DNA of 64,000 bases from Thermoleophilales bacterium (GCA_020636895.1 JACJWZ010000002.1:1-64000), one strand, 5' to 3'. Shown: positions 20,852 to 29,652, counted from the first letter of the stretch. Translations and numbers: made by a program. The notes: generated by a model not told the origin, from the sequence alone.

Positions 20852-22045
20852 TCAAGTCATGTCGTCTCGAGCACTGGCGACGAAGAGCTCCGTCGGCTCC
20901 GGGAATCCCTTGAGCGTGAGTTCGCCCAGCGATTCGAACTGGAGGTACTCGGATTCGCCGATCTGCTCGACGGCGGCCTTCGTGATGATCACCTCGCCCC
21001 CCAGCGCACGGGCGACGATGCGGTGCGTGAGGTTCACGTCACCGCCGAAGTAGTCGCCGTCGCGATATACCGCGCCGCCGAAGTGGATGCCGGTGCGCGG
21101 CCGCGGCCGCTCCGCGAACAGGGTGAGGAACCCGACAGCCCACTCGGTCAGCATCCGCGGGTCGGAGGCGACCACCATGACCTCGTCGCCGATCGTCTTG
21201 ACGATCGTCGCGTCGGCCGGGAGCGTCGCCTCGACCGTCTCAACGAACCGCTCGATCATGTCGAGCGCCTCCTCGTCCCCCTCCTCCTCGGTGTACCTCG
21301 TGAACCCCGTCAGGTCGACGAAGCAGAACGCCATCAGGACCCGATCGGCGCTCGGGCGGCTCAACGGCAGGTCCGCCTCCATGTGGCCGACCACGTCCTG
21401 CTCCATGTAGAAGCGCAGGTACCGCTGATGGATGTACTCGAGGAAGGGGCTGACGGCCGGCAGCAGCTCGCCGGCCATCCGCTGCATGTCCTCGGCCATG
21501 TCGAGGGGCGGCACGGCCTCGCGGATCATCGGCTCGTGGACGAACAGGTGGAAGAGGCGGACCTCGGCTTCGGCGACCTTGCGGATCGCCTGCGCGTAGA
21601 CGCGGACGAGCTGCAGGAGGGCGACGAGCGGGAAGCCGTTGCGAAGGACTCCCGCGAGCATCTCGAGCGCCGCGACGTCCTCGTCGCTGATCCGGTCGGT
21701 CATCGCCATCGGCGTACCCAGGAGCCCCATGATCCGCTCGACCAGCTCCTCCTCGAGACCGACCGTTGCCGCAGCCTCCGCGCGCGTGTGGATCCTCGCG
21801 GGACCCGGGAGCAGATCCTCGAGCGCACCGGTCGCGAGCCGGCCGTCGCGGACCCCGTTGCGGATCTCCGCCAGGGGATGCCCGCGCTCGCGCATCCGCG
21901 CGACGAGCCTCGCCTGCGCGGCGGCGGCGGCGGTCCAGCGCCCCCTCTCGACCTCGACGACCCCCTGCTCGGCCCAGCGCTTCAGCGTGCTCGCTGAGAC
22001 CCCGGAGCGTCTCGCCGCTTCGCTGATCGAGATCGTCTCGGCCAT
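20852..22045 (-). CDS. MerR-type HTH fused to class III nucleotide cyclase
   Basis: The 397-residue protein begins with a MerR-like helix-turn-helix (ISEAARRSGVSASTLKRWAEQG), has an about 150-residue helical middle region, and ends in a class III adenylate/guanylate cyclase domain. Cyclase residues appear intact: the metal Asp in FCFVDLTGFTRYTEEE, the KTIGDE segment with base-selecting Lys and second Asp, and the VNLTHRI segment with the Asn and Arg of the active site. The Lys suggests ATP as substrate. The order HTH-sensor-cyclase is unusual and could join DNA binding to cAMP production. It may equally act only as a cyclase with a protein-binding HTH fold. Confidence 0.85.
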   Translation of the reverse strand: MAETISISEAARRSGVSASTLKRWAEQGVVEVERGRWTAAAAAQARLVARMRERGHPLAEIRNGVRDGRLATGALEDLLPGPARIHTRAEAAATVGLEEELVERIMGLLGTPMAMTDRISDEDVAALEMLAGVLRNGFPLVALLQLVRVYAQAIRKVAEAEVRLFHLFVHEPMIREAVPPLDMAEDMQRMAGELLPAVSPFLEYIHQRYLRFYMEQDVVGHMEADLPLSRPSADRVLMAFCFVDLTGFTRYTEEEGDEEALDMIERFVETVEATLPADATIVKTIGDEVMVVASDPRMLTEWAVGFLTLFAERPRPRTGIHFGGAVYRDGDYFGGDVNLTHRIVARALGGEVIITKAAVEQIGESEYLQFESLGELTLKGFPEPTELFVASARDDMT

Positions 22046-22093
22046 CTCGCTGCTTCTACAGGATCCGCGGGGATCGGTCGCCCCTGGACGCGT

Positions 22094-22118
22094 TGACGGG
22101 GCCCGCGGGGCCCCGTCA
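22094..22118. terminator. Perfect 11-bp hairpin, first of three in tandem
   Basis: TGACGGGGCCC pairs perfectly with GGGCCCCGTCA around a 3-nt loop. Two further hairpins follow at 22124-22140 (GCGGAC/GTCCGC) and 22155-22169 (GGCGCC/GGCGCC). All three lie between the acyltransferase stop (22311, minus) and the cyclase start, so they probably end the upstream operon. Confidence 0.55.
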
Positions 22119-22310
22119 GCGTGGCGGACATTCGGTCCGCATTCGTCGGCCTGCGGCGCCGGTGGCGCCTAGCTGCCCTCCGGCCGTCTCGTCGGGCGCC
22201 CGGAGAGTGCTCACGGCCTCCTGTCAACTGTGCGGATTGACACTAGCGCCAGGGAGGCTCCCAGTCAAGCCCGGAGGGCCGAACGCGTGCCCGCAACCCG
22301 GGCGCGACCC

Positions 22311-23264
22311 TCAGACGAACGCCGAGCCGCGCTTGACGAGGTTCTCGAGCAGCTTCGCCTGGATCGTCTCCCGCACCTGCTCGGAGATCTCGAAGACGAT
22401 GCGGCGGTCGTCGGCGGCCTCGGGCCCGAGGCCCGAGACGTCGATCGGCTCGCAGAACTCGATTCGCCACTTCGACGGGAGCGGGATCAGGCCGAGCGGC
22501 CCGAGCCACGGGAACGTCGGCGTGATCGGCGCGAACGGGGCTCCGATCAGCTTCGCGAGAGCCCGGCTGTCCCCGAGCATCGGGTAGATCTCCTCGGAGC
22601 CGACGACGGCGATCGGGACGATCGGGGAGCCCGTCTGTAGGGCGATCTCGACGAACCCGCCGCGCCCGAACCGCTGCAGGCGATAGCGCTCCGAGAACGG
22701 CTTGCCCGTGCCTTTGACGCCCTCGGGGAAGACCATCATCAGGCCGTCGTCCTCGAGGATGCGGGTCGCGTTGTGGGGGCTCGCCGGCACCCCGCCGACC
22801 TTGCGCATGAACGCGGACAGGTAGGGCAGCGAGAACGCCCAGTTGAGAACCATGAACCGGGGCCAGCGCGGCAGCGGGTGGCGCTTCATGATGGCCCCGG
22901 TGATCATCGAGGCGTCGAAGGGGAAGAGCGATCCGGCGTGGTTGGAGACGAGCATCGCGCGGCCGTGGGCGGGCACGTGCTCGACGCCGGTCGTCTCTAC
23001 CCGCCACCAGTGGTCGTAGAGGAGCTCGAAGAACGGGTAGGCACCCTCGGCGAACTCCTCGTCGAAGCCCCATTCGTCCTCGTAGTAGTCGCCGCGGAGG
23101 CGCCGGGCCATGCGATCGATCCCGTCCCGCAGCGACTTCGGGAGGTCGGCCGATGCGGCCTCGACGGCGACGATCGGATCGACGCCCGACTCGACCGCGG
23201 CGCGGACGCTCCGCAGGAACCGGATCCCGGCCTCGGGGATGCTCGTCCCGGAGACGCCGCTCAC
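22311..23264 (-). CDS. PlsC-type 1-acylglycerol-3-phosphate acyltransferase family protein
   Basis: The 317-residue protein has an acyltransferase core: SNHAGSLFPFDASM, the substrate motif VFPEGVKGTGKPFS, and IALQTGSPIVPIAVVGSEEIYP. In this sub-branch the catalytic His and Asp are seven residues apart (HAGSLFPFD) rather than in a compact HX4D. It lacks obvious TM helices and has an N-terminal helical extension of about 90 residues. Its ATG overlaps the stop of the epimerase gene (ATGA). An epimerase-acyltransferase pair also occurs in mycobacteria (Rv0501-Rv0502). A role in lipid or glycolipid remodelling is inferred. Confidence 0.85.
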   Translation of the reverse strand: MSGVSGTSIPEAGIRFLRSVRAAVESGVDPIVAVEAASADLPKSLRDGIDRMARRLRGDYYEDEWGFDEEFAEGAYPFFELLYDHWWRVETTGVEHVPAHGRAMLVSNHAGSLFPFDASMITGAIMKRHPLPRWPRFMVLNWAFSLPYLSAFMRKVGGVPASPHNATRILEDDGLMMVFPEGVKGTGKPFSERYRLQRFGRGGFVEIALQTGSPIVPIAVVGSEEIYPMLGDSRALAKLIGAPFAPITPTFPWLGPLGLIPLPSKWRIEFCEPIDVSGLGPEAADDRRIVFEISEQVRETIQAKLLENLVKRGSAFV

Positions 23265-24280
23265 CGCATCCTCCCGAGCCCCTCGAGGATGCCGGCGACG
23301 CCCGGCAACGGTGCGAGCCGCCTGCTCGTGCTGTGGCGGGCGAAGTCCTCGATCGCCGCCGCCGCGTCGAAACGGGGAGTGAACCCGAGGTCCTCGCGCA
23401 TCCGCCTGTTGTCGACGCCGCGCCCGTATCTGAGCAGCCTCACGGCGTCGCCGTAGAGGGCCCCGGTCCCCAGACTCCTGCCGAGCCTGGCGAGGGCCGG
23501 CCCGAATAAGGGGTGCGGGATCGGCAGCTCGGTGGCCCCGATCACCCGCAGCGCCCGCGAGAGCGAGATCGAGCCGCTCGGGGCGATGTTGACCGCCCCG
23601 CGCACTGGGTTCATGGTCGCCTCGACCAGGGCCTCGGTCGCGTCGTCGGCATGCACGAGCTGGAGCCGCGGGTCGAATCCGAGCTGGACGGGAACGACTG
23701 GCAGCGAGAGATAGCGGGAGAGCGGCACCTGCAGCCCGGCGCCGATCTCGGGCTGGTAGCGGAGCATGCAGCAGGTGAGTCGCGGGTGTCTGCGCGCGAA
23801 GTTCTCGAAGTAGCCCTCGAGCTCGCCGACGTCGCGCTGGAAGCGCGTCCGCAGCGGGAAGCTGCGCGCCATCTCCTCGGTGAAGAACGAGGGCCCCGCG
23901 GGCTCGCAGCCGTAGATCGCCGCAGACCCCCGCAGGATGACTCGCTCGATCGTCGGGCTGCGCTCGGCCGCGGCGAGCAGCTGCAGCGTCCCGATCACGT
24001 TGATGTCGTGCAGCGCGCGCGCCGGCTTGCCCTCCTCCGGGTACCAGAGGATCCCGGTGTGGACCAGGGTGTCGGCCTCGGTGGCCGGGACGAGCCTCGC
24101 CATCACCGGGCTGCGGATGTCGGCCTCGAGCAGCTCCGTGCGCTCGAGATCGACGTCGGGGAGGGTCGTGTCGATCCCGATCACCTGCTCAACCCGGGGG
24201 TCGCGAGCCAGCCTACGGGCCAGCATCGTCCCCCACATGTTCCCGATGCCCGCGATCAGGATCCGACGGCCGCCGCTCAA
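23261..24280 (-). CDS. NAD-dependent epimerase/dehydratase family protein
   Basis: The 339-residue extended SDR protein begins with a Rossmann motif in modified form (RRILIAGIGNMWGTMLARRLA) and has VLVHTGILWYPEEGK and the ILRGSAAIYG segment, where the usual catalytic Tyr region is not a clear YxxxK, so catalytic activity is uncertain. The TTG at 24280 lies two bases after the stop of the small upstream gene. It is the middle gene of a three-gene operon with a coiled-coil protein and the acyltransferase. Confidence 0.82.
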   Translation of the reverse strand: MSGGRRILIAGIGNMWGTMLARRLARDPRVEQVIGIDTTLPDVDLERTELLEADIRSPVMARLVPATEADTLVHTGILWYPEEGKPARALHDINVIGTLQLLAAAERSPTIERVILRGSAAIYGCEPAGPSFFTEEMARSFPLRTRFQRDVGELEGYFENFARRHPRLTCCMLRYQPEIGAGLQVPLSRYLSLPVVPVQLGFDPRLQLVHADDATEALVEATMNPVRGAVNIAPSGSISLSRALRVIGATELPIPHPLFGPALARLGRSLGTGALYGDAVRLLRYGRGVDNRRMREDLGFTPRFDAAAAIEDFARHSTSRRLAPLPGVAGILEGLGRMR

Positions 24281-24282
24281 AG

Positions 24283-24723
24283 CTATCCGCCCGAATCCCT
24301 TTGCTGATGCGGTTCTTCAGAGCTATCCTGAAGCTCTACCTCAGGGTTAGATACAGGCCCTGCGAGGGCTTCCAGGCGAGCGAGTCGCTGCTCGACCGCC
24401 GCCATGCGCTGCCCCAGCTCCTCGATGCCCTCCGCGTCGGCCCGGCGCAGGTCGCTGATCGCCTCCGCCAGCCGCGTCGACGCCTCCTCCCCCCTACGGG
24501 CGACCTGGTCGCGAGCCTCCTGCCCACGCCTGACGACGTCGTCGAGCAATCCCTGCGCGCGCTGGCGCGTCTCGGTGGCGGAATCCGCCGTCGCCGCGAG
24601 GGTTCGCTCCACCGCGGTCCGCAACGCCTCCCCGACTCCGTCGCTCGCGGGCTCGAGCGACCCCGCCGGAGCTTCGCCGGCCTGATCCGTCCCGGCCTCG
24701 GGGTTCTCAGCCTGATCTTCCAC
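24283..24723 (-). CDS. Small alanine-rich coiled-coil (phasin-like) protein
   Basis: About 146 residues, acidic at the N-terminus, then a long amphipathic helical stretch (RTAVERTLAATADSATETRQ, EELGQRMAAVEQRLARLEAL) typical of phasin-like or polyhydroxyalkanoate-granule regulators. I cannot name the family with certainty. GTG codons at 24729 and 24723 are both possible; TAGGAT (24731-24736) lies seven bases before the 24723 codon, which favours the shorter form. The protein resembles in composition the gene at 25476-25796, on the other side of the phosphorylase gene. Confidence 0.6.
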   Translation of the reverse strand: MEDQAENPEAGTDQAGEAPAGSLEPASDGVGEALRTAVERTLAATADSATETRQRAQGLLDDVVRRGQEARDQVARRGEEASTRLAEAISDLRRADAEGIEELGQRMAAVEQRLARLEALAGPVSNPEVELQDSSEEPHQQRDSGG

Positions 24724-24770
24724 GTCCACGATCCTATTGTCCCTCAGGTGACCGTCCCCGGATCGCGCTG

Positions 24771-25469
24771 ATGCCAGCCCACCTCCGACCCTGCGCCCCG
24801 ATCGCGCGCGACGCGATCGTCTGCGGCGACCCGAGCCGAGCGCTCGCGATCGCGCAGGCCGTGCTGCCGGCGCCGCGGATGAGCAACCACCACCGCGGTC
24901 TGTGGGGCTACTACGGCGAGACCGGCGGCGGCGGCGAGTTGACCGTCCAGGCGACCGGCATCGGCGGCCCGAGCGCCGTCACAGTGCTCTCGGAGCTGAC
25001 TGAACTCGGGGTCCGCAGGGTGATCAGGGTCGGCACCTGCGCCGTCGCGGGGGCCGAACCGGTGCTGGGGTCGCGGCTGGTGGTCACGAGGGCGATCTCC
25101 CGCGACGGCACCTCTGCGGCCCTCGGCTCCGAGCCCGGCGGCGAGGTCCTCCCGGACCCGGTCCTGACGGCGGCCCTCGCCGAGGCGACCGGCGCCCAGA
25201 CGACGGGACTCGTCAGCCGCGACCTGCAGCCGACCGCCGAGGATCTCCACCCCCCGAGTGCCCCGAGTGGCGAGCCGGCGGCGGACCTGCAGACCGCAGC
25301 GGTCTTCGCCTTCGCCGCCCGACGGGGAATCGCGGCCGCCGCGACCGTCGTCGTCACCGTCACCGGCGGACGCCGGCTCGAGGACGAACCGGTCGAGGCC
25401 GCCCTCCTCGACCTCGCCGCGGGCGCGGCAGCGGTCCTCGCGCTACCTCAACCTCAACTCGAGGTTTAG
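24771..25469 (+). CDS. Nucleoside phosphorylase family protein
   Basis: The 232-residue protein matches the PNP/uridine phosphorylase family: RDAIVCGDPSRALAIAQAVL at the N-terminus, VTVLSELTELGVRRVIRVGTC with the phosphate-binding Arg, and a C-terminal domain. Two deviations stand out. The nucleoside-binding segment usually reading MEA/MET is LQTAAVFAFAA here, replacing the conserved Glu by Gln, and the purine-specific Asp region is replaced by VTVTGGRRLEDE. It is therefore closer to uridine phosphorylase than to DeoD, and its activity is uncertain. It is divergent from the 24283 gene and convergent with 25476. Confidence 0.75.
   Translation: MPAHLRPCAPIARDAIVCGDPSRALAIAQAVLPAPRMSNHHRGLWGYYGETGGGGELTVQATGIGGPSAVTVLSELTELGVRRVIRVGTCAVAGAEPVLGSRLVVTRAISRDGTSAALGSEPGGEVLPDPVLTAALAEATGAQTTGLVSRDLQPTAEDLHPPSAPSGEPAADLQTAAVFAFAARRGIAAAATVVVTVTGGRRLEDEPVEAALLDLAAGAAAVLALPQPQLEV
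25450..25466. terminator. Hairpin at convergent gene ends
   Basis: AACCTC and GAGGTT pair around AACTC, overlapping the last codons of the phosphorylase gene and lying next to the stop of the 25476 gene. A terminator role is possible but the stem is short. Confidence 0.3.
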
Positions 25470-25475
25470 ATACGC

Positions 25476-25796
25476 CTAGTCGCGGGCGGTTGAGGGTTCC
25501 GGCTGCCGGCGGAGGCGATCGAGCTCGTCCTCGAGAGCCTCGATCCGGTCCGAGAGTGCCCTGACACGGCGGTTGAGGCGCTCCAGATCCGCAGCGCTCG
25601 GCACGTCGAGCGCCCCGAGGGCCGCGCGCTGCGCCTGCGCCGCCTTCTCTCCGGCCCCGAGGGCCTTCCCGAGCGCCTGCGAGAACAGCGGGTTCTCGAG
25701 CAGGGCCTGCGCGAGATCGCCGACCGCCTCCTCGCCGCGCTGTCTGAACCCTCCGGAATCGTCGCTCACAGGTATCTCCTCCGCTTGCTCGCTCAT
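25476..25796 (-). CDS. Small coiled-coil protein, phasin-like
   Basis: A 106-residue protein with an acidic N-terminus, a helical middle (EEAVGDLAQALLENPLFSQA) and a C-terminal heptad coiled coil (LNRRVRALSDRIEALEDEL). It resembles the protein at 24283-24723 in layout, and both may be phasin-like or polyhydroxyalkanoate synthesis regulators, but I cannot assign a function. The ATG at 25796 has TAGCGT (minus strand, 25805-25810) eight bases upstream. Confidence 0.6.
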   Translation of the reverse strand: MSEQAEEIPVSDDSGGFRQRGEEAVGDLAQALLENPLFSQALGKALGAGEKAAQAQRAALGALDVPSAADLERLNRRVRALSDRIEALEDELDRLRRQPEPSTARD

Positions 25797-26054
25797 CGCC
25801 CCGAACGCTAGCCGATGGCCTTAACAAGTTGTTCGCTTCGTCCCGCTTTCAAGCCCTGTACGGTGCATGCCGATGGGTGCGGGACCTATGAGTCGGAAGG
25901 CTTCGATCGACGGCGGGCCGGGGCACGCCCTTGCGCGACCCGGTTCCGCGTTGCATTCCGCTGCTCCGACGGATAGCTTTCGGGTGCTCCTGGAGGAGGT
26001 GGGCCCGCTGACCGGAACCGGTTCTGCGAGCCGCTCGGCGGGGGTACCACAGGA
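25797..26054. other. Leader region of the cell-wall hydrolase gene
   Basis: This 258-bp stretch precedes the 870-residue secreted protein. It contains short dyads (for example GACCGGAACCGGTTC near 26010) and an open 63-codon frame (25867-26058) whose stop overlaps the downstream ATG. I looked for a c-di-AMP (ydaO) riboswitch, which often precedes such genes in actinobacteria, but did not find its conserved segments. Confidence 0.4.
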
Positions 26055-28667
26055 ATGAGGAATCGTCTCGTCATAGCTACGGCGCTCGCGGTGCTCGTCG
26101 CGGTGCTCGCGGCAGGAGCCGTGAGCGCGCAGTCGAACCCGGGCGTCTCGGTCGATCTTCCCGGCGGGGGCAGCGTCGGGGTCAACCTCCCGCAGTGCTC
26201 CAACGGGGTCGACGACGACGGCGACGGCCTCGTCGATCTCGCCGACACCGCGGGCTGTCAGGGCAACCCTCTCGGCACGGACGAGACCGACCCCGCCCCG
26301 GCGGCGCCGACGACTCCGACGACGCCGACCACCCCCACCACCCCCACCACCCCGACCACCCCCGAGGAGCCGGCTCCTGGCACCCAGCCGGAGCAGCCCG
26401 GCGACAGCGGCGACAGCCCGGACGAGACCTCCGACGACGGCGACCCCGCGCAGTTCGGCCCCGGCAAGAGCGGCAAGGACGACGACAAGAACGACAAGGG
26501 TGACAAGGGCAAGGACGACAAGGGCGGCAAGAAGGGGAACGGCCCCGAGCACTCCTTCGGCGGCGAGGAGGCCACCGGCGACGAAGACAGCCTCGAGCCG
26601 CTCGAGACCCCTGAGATCCGCCGGCCCGACGGCGCGCCCACCGACCACAACCCGACCGTGACGATCGGCGACATCGGCGCCGCCCCGGTCGGCGTCCCGA
26701 ACTTCATCATCGACCAGTTCTCGATCCCGCCGTTCCTGCTCCCCATCTACCAGGCGTGCGGCACCCAGTACGGCGTGCCGTGGGAGGTGCTCGCCTCGAT
26801 CAACCGGATCGAGACCGCGTTCGGCACCAACCTCAACGTCTCCACCGCCGGCGCCCTCGGCTGGATGCAGTTCATGCCCTCCAGCTGGGAGATGTACGGG
26901 GTGGACGCCAACAACGACGGCAAGAAGGACCCGTACAACCCCGTCGACGCGATCTGCGCAGCGGCTCGCTACCTGAAGGCCGCGGGAGCCGAGGACAACC
27001 TCTACGACGCGATCTTCGCCTACAACCACGCCGACTGGTACGTCGATGAGGTCCTGCTCTACGCCAAGCAGTACGGGAAGATCCCCTCCGCGCTCGTCGA
27101 TTCGCTGACCGGCCTTACCGAGGGCGCGCACTTCCCGGTCGCCGCGAAGGCCCGCTACGCCGACGACATCTCCGAGCGCGAGGCGGCCAAGCGCGCCAGC
27201 CAGGGCGGCGGCTCCGGCAATGTCGCCGACGTGATCAGCGACTCCCCCACCCGCCGCGGCATCAACATCTACGCCGACGAGGACTCGCCGGTCGTCGCCG
27301 TCAACGACGGGGTCATCAAGAAGGTCGGCCAGAACAAGCGCCTCGGCAAGTTCATCGTGCTGGAAGACGCCTACGGCAACCAGTTCACCTACGCCGAGCT
27401 CGGCGAGATCAGCGACGTCGTCCCCGTCCCCAAGGAGCGCAAGCTCAGCTCCGACGACTTCGACCTGGTCACCCCCGGCAAGGGCGACAAGCCCCCCAAG
27501 GTCGCGGCCAGTGACTCCACCCGCGACTCGCTCCCCGAGAGCGACCCGTCCTCCGGTGGAAAGGGCGGCAAGGGTGGCAAGGGCGCGGCCGCCGACCCGA
27601 CCCCCGACAAGTCCGCCACCGGCGACGGTGACGACGAGGGTCCGACCGACACCGAGGACTCCCGTGACCGCGTCTTCGCCAACCCCGACCGGCCCAACAC
27701 CAAGGACCGGGCCGACCTGACCGGGCAGCTCGACGACATCATGGGCAAGGGCGTCCCGGGCTACGAAACCTTCAAGTCCTACTTCTCCGGCGTCCTGCGC
27801 TTCGACGACAGCAAGATGGACACTGAACCTCTACGTGAGGGTTCGCAGGTCGTCGCCGGGACGATCCTCGGCCGCATCGGTCCCGAGTCCGACAACTCCG
27901 CCTCGCACCTGAACTTCGCGATCACCCCGGCCGGCCGCGGCGCTCACACGATCGACCCGAAGCCGATCCTCGACGGCTGGAAGCTGCTCGAGGCGACGGC
28001 CATCTACCGCGCCGCCGGCAAGAACCCGTTCGACAACGAGGCGACCGTCGGGCAGGTTCTGCTCGCGTCGAAGACGCAGCTGCAGCGCCAGGTTCTCAAC
28101 GACCCGAACATCGAGATCTACTCGTGCGGTCGCGAGGACATCGCCAGCGGTCAGATCGACCGCCGCATCCTCGCGACCATGGAGTACCTGGTGGCGCGGG
28201 GCTACCGCCTCACGATCACCTCCCTCAAGTGCGGCCACAGCATCATGACGGCGTCGGGGAACGTCTCGGAGCACTCGACGGGCGACGCGATGGACATCGC
28301 GCAGGTGAATGGGATCCCGATCCTCGGCAACCAGGGCAAGGGTTCGATCACCGAGGCGGTGATCAACGACCTGCTCAAGCTCCAGGGTCCGATGCAACCG
28401 CATCAGATCATCTCCCTGATGGAGATGGGCGGCCCGACCTTCGCGATGGCCGACCACGCCGACCACATCCACGTCGGCTTCTCGCCCGACGGCGGGGACA
28501 CCGGCGGCAAGCCGCTCACCGAAGGCCTGCTCTCCGCCGACCAGTGGGACAAGCTGCTCGACCGAATCGGGGAGCTTGACCAGCCGAAGGTGCCGACCAA
28601 GCCGTCCGACGCGGCGCTCCCCGCCGACAAGAACGACCGGGCCAGCAACGCGCACGTCGGCGAGTAG
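26055..28667 (+). CDS. Secreted cell-wall protein: transglycosylase, degenerate LytM, M15-like peptidase
   Basis: The 870-residue protein has a signal peptide (cleavage near VSAQS), a Thr-Pro repeat linker (TTPTTPTTP), and a Gly/Lys/Asp-rich linker. A lytic transglycosylase domain spans about 230-330 with Glu253 in NRIETAFGT and GALGWMQFMPSSWEMYG. A split LytM/M23-like domain follows (about 395-440 and 590-640), but its zinc residues are missing (RRGINIY for HxGxD, HLNFAI for HLHF). The C-terminal domain has SEHSTGDAMDI (His740, Asp747) and DHADHIHVGF (His804, His806), the zinc ligands of an M15 D,D-carboxypeptidase-like fold. It probably remodels peptidoglycan at the cell surface. Confidence 0.88.
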   Translation: MRNRLVIATALAVLVAVLAAGAVSAQSNPGVSVDLPGGGSVGVNLPQCSNGVDDDGDGLVDLADTAGCQGNPLGTDETDPAPAAPTTPTTPTTPTTPTTPTTPEEPAPGTQPEQPGDSGDSPDETSDDGDPAQFGPGKSGKDDDKNDKGDKGKDDKGGKKGNGPEHSFGGEEATGDEDSLEPLETPEIRRPDGAPTDHNPTVTIGDIGAAPVGVPNFIIDQFSIPPFLLPIYQACGTQYGVPWEVLASINRIETAFGTNLNVSTAGALGWMQFMPSSWEMYGVDANNDGKKDPYNPVDAICAAARYLKAAGAEDNLYDAIFAYNHADWYVDEVLLYAKQYGKIPSALVDSLTGLTEGAHFPVAAKARYADDISEREAAKRASQGGGSGNVADVISDSPTRRGINIYADEDSPVVAVNDGVIKKVGQNKRLGKFIVLEDAYGNQFTYAELGEISDVVPVPKERKLSSDDFDLVTPGKGDKPPKVAASDSTRDSLPESDPSSGGKGGKGGKGAAADPTPDKSATGDGDDEGPTDTEDSRDRVFANPDRPNTKDRADLTGQLDDIMGKGVPGYETFKSYFSGVLRFDDSKMDTEPLREGSQVVAGTILGRIGPESDNSASHLNFAITPAGRGAHTIDPKPILDGWKLLEATAIYRAAGKNPFDNEATVGQVLLASKTQLQRQVLNDPNIEIYSCGREDIASGQIDRRILATMEYLVARGYRLTITSLKCGHSIMTASGNVSEHSTGDAMDIAQVNGIPILGNQGKGSITEAVINDLLKLQGPMQPHQIISLMEMGGPTFAMADHADHIHVGFSPDGGDTGGKPLTEGLLSADQWDKLLDRIGELDQPKVPTKPSDAALPADKNDRASNAHVGE

Positions 28668-28681
28668 CCGGGCGCGGACCC

Positions 28682-29569
28682 CTGCCCCCGCTCCTCCCCT
28701 TCGCACAGCTCGACTTCCCCGGCACGCTGGGCCCGGGTGACGGCCGCTACCTGCTGCGCCCCGAAGGCGAGCCCGACGCCGAGCCCGACGTGCTCGTGAT
28801 CACGACCCTCGCCGCGCCACCCTCAGTGGGTCCGCGCCTGCGCCGAGCCAGGGCGAGGCCCGTGGACCCGGAGCCGGAGCCCGCGCCGCTCGCGGTGACC
28901 AGGGTGAGCGTCATCCGCCCTCGGTCATTCGACGACGAGGCCGCCGCCGTACGCTGGCTATCGGAGGTCGGCTCGGATCGCGACCTGGCGGCGGCGCTGG
29001 CGGCGGAGGCAGTGCGCCATCTCAACCGCGCGCTGCACGCCCATCGCACGGCGGCCGGCGACCCGACCATCGCCGACGTCGACCCTTCGCGCGCCATCTC
29101 GATCCGCTTCGGCTACGGAACCGGTGACGAGGTCGCCGATGGCCGCTGGCGCAGCACGATCGAGCTCCCCGAGCGCCACCGCCGCCGCTTACTGCAGCGC
29201 GACTACGAGGCGATGAGGCCGCAGGAGCGTGTCGCCGCGGTGCTCGGTGGGCGCGAGCGCGTCGCCGCCCATGAGGAGCTGATCGTGCGTGCGCGGGGCG
29301 ACCTCGACGCCGGGCGGGTGGCGACGGCGGCCCTGGGGCTGTCGGCGGCGCTCGAGGCGCTGCGGGCACCAGGAGCCGCCGCCGGTGGAGGTGCGGGAGC
29401 TTCGAACGAGGAGCTCGCCACACGCCTCAGCGACGCCGAGGCGGCCGCCCTGAAGGCAAAGCGCAGCGTGCTCGCAGGTGCCGTCGACGCGGATCTCGAC
29501 GCCGAGGCGCTCGAGGGCGCCGTACGCGCGGCCGAGGCGGCGCTGCGCCAGCGCGCGCACCAGGGCTGA
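28682..29569 (+). CDS. Hypothetical protein, possible CTG start
   Basis: The frame contains no ATG, GTG or TTG before the GTG at 28790, yet the sequence upstream of that GTG looks coding (PFAQLDFPGTLGPGDGRYLL). A CTG at 28682, 14 bases after the stop of the cell-wall gene, is the likeliest start. The roughly 295-residue protein has an Arg/Ala-rich body, a helical C-terminal part (DAEAAALKAKRSVLAGAVDA) and no recognised domain. If a conventional start is required, the protein is 259 residues from 28790. It is probably cotranscribed with the preceding gene. Confidence 0.55.
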   Translation: MPPLLPFAQLDFPGTLGPGDGRYLLRPEGEPDAEPDVLVITTLAAPPSVGPRLRRARARPVDPEPEPAPLAVTRVSVIRPRSFDDEAAAVRWLSEVGSDRDLAAALAAEAVRHLNRALHAHRTAAGDPTIADVDPSRAISIRFGYGTGDEVADGRWRSTIELPERHRRRLLQRDYEAMRPQERVAAVLGGRERVAAHEELIVRARGDLDAGRVATAALGLSAALEALRAPGAAAGGGAGASNEELATRLSDAEAAALKAKRSVLAGAVDADLDAEALEGAVRAAEAALRQRAHQG

Positions 29570-29593
29570 GACGCCACCCAGCGCACTACGAGG

Positions 29594-29611
29594 GCGGTTC
29601 CGCGGAACCGC
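29594..29611. repeat. Perfect 18-bp palindrome
   Basis: GCGGTTCCGCGGAACCGC reads the same on both strands. Its GGTTCCGCGG half is also found in the direct repeats at 1446 and 1813. It lies 25 bp after the stop of the 28682 gene in a convergent gap. Confidence 0.6.
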
Positions 29612-29652
29612 GATATCCGTGTCGGGTATTGATTGCCGGGCGGGGGACACTT

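Noticed and set aside
25797..26054. c-di-AMP (ydaO) riboswitch before the cell-wall gene
   Set aside because: The location is right but the conserved ydaO segments were not found.
25867..26058. 63-codon frame upstream of the cell-wall protein, stop overlapping its ATG
   Set aside because: The composition is not protein-like and the overlap can occur by chance; no ribosome-binding site was seen.
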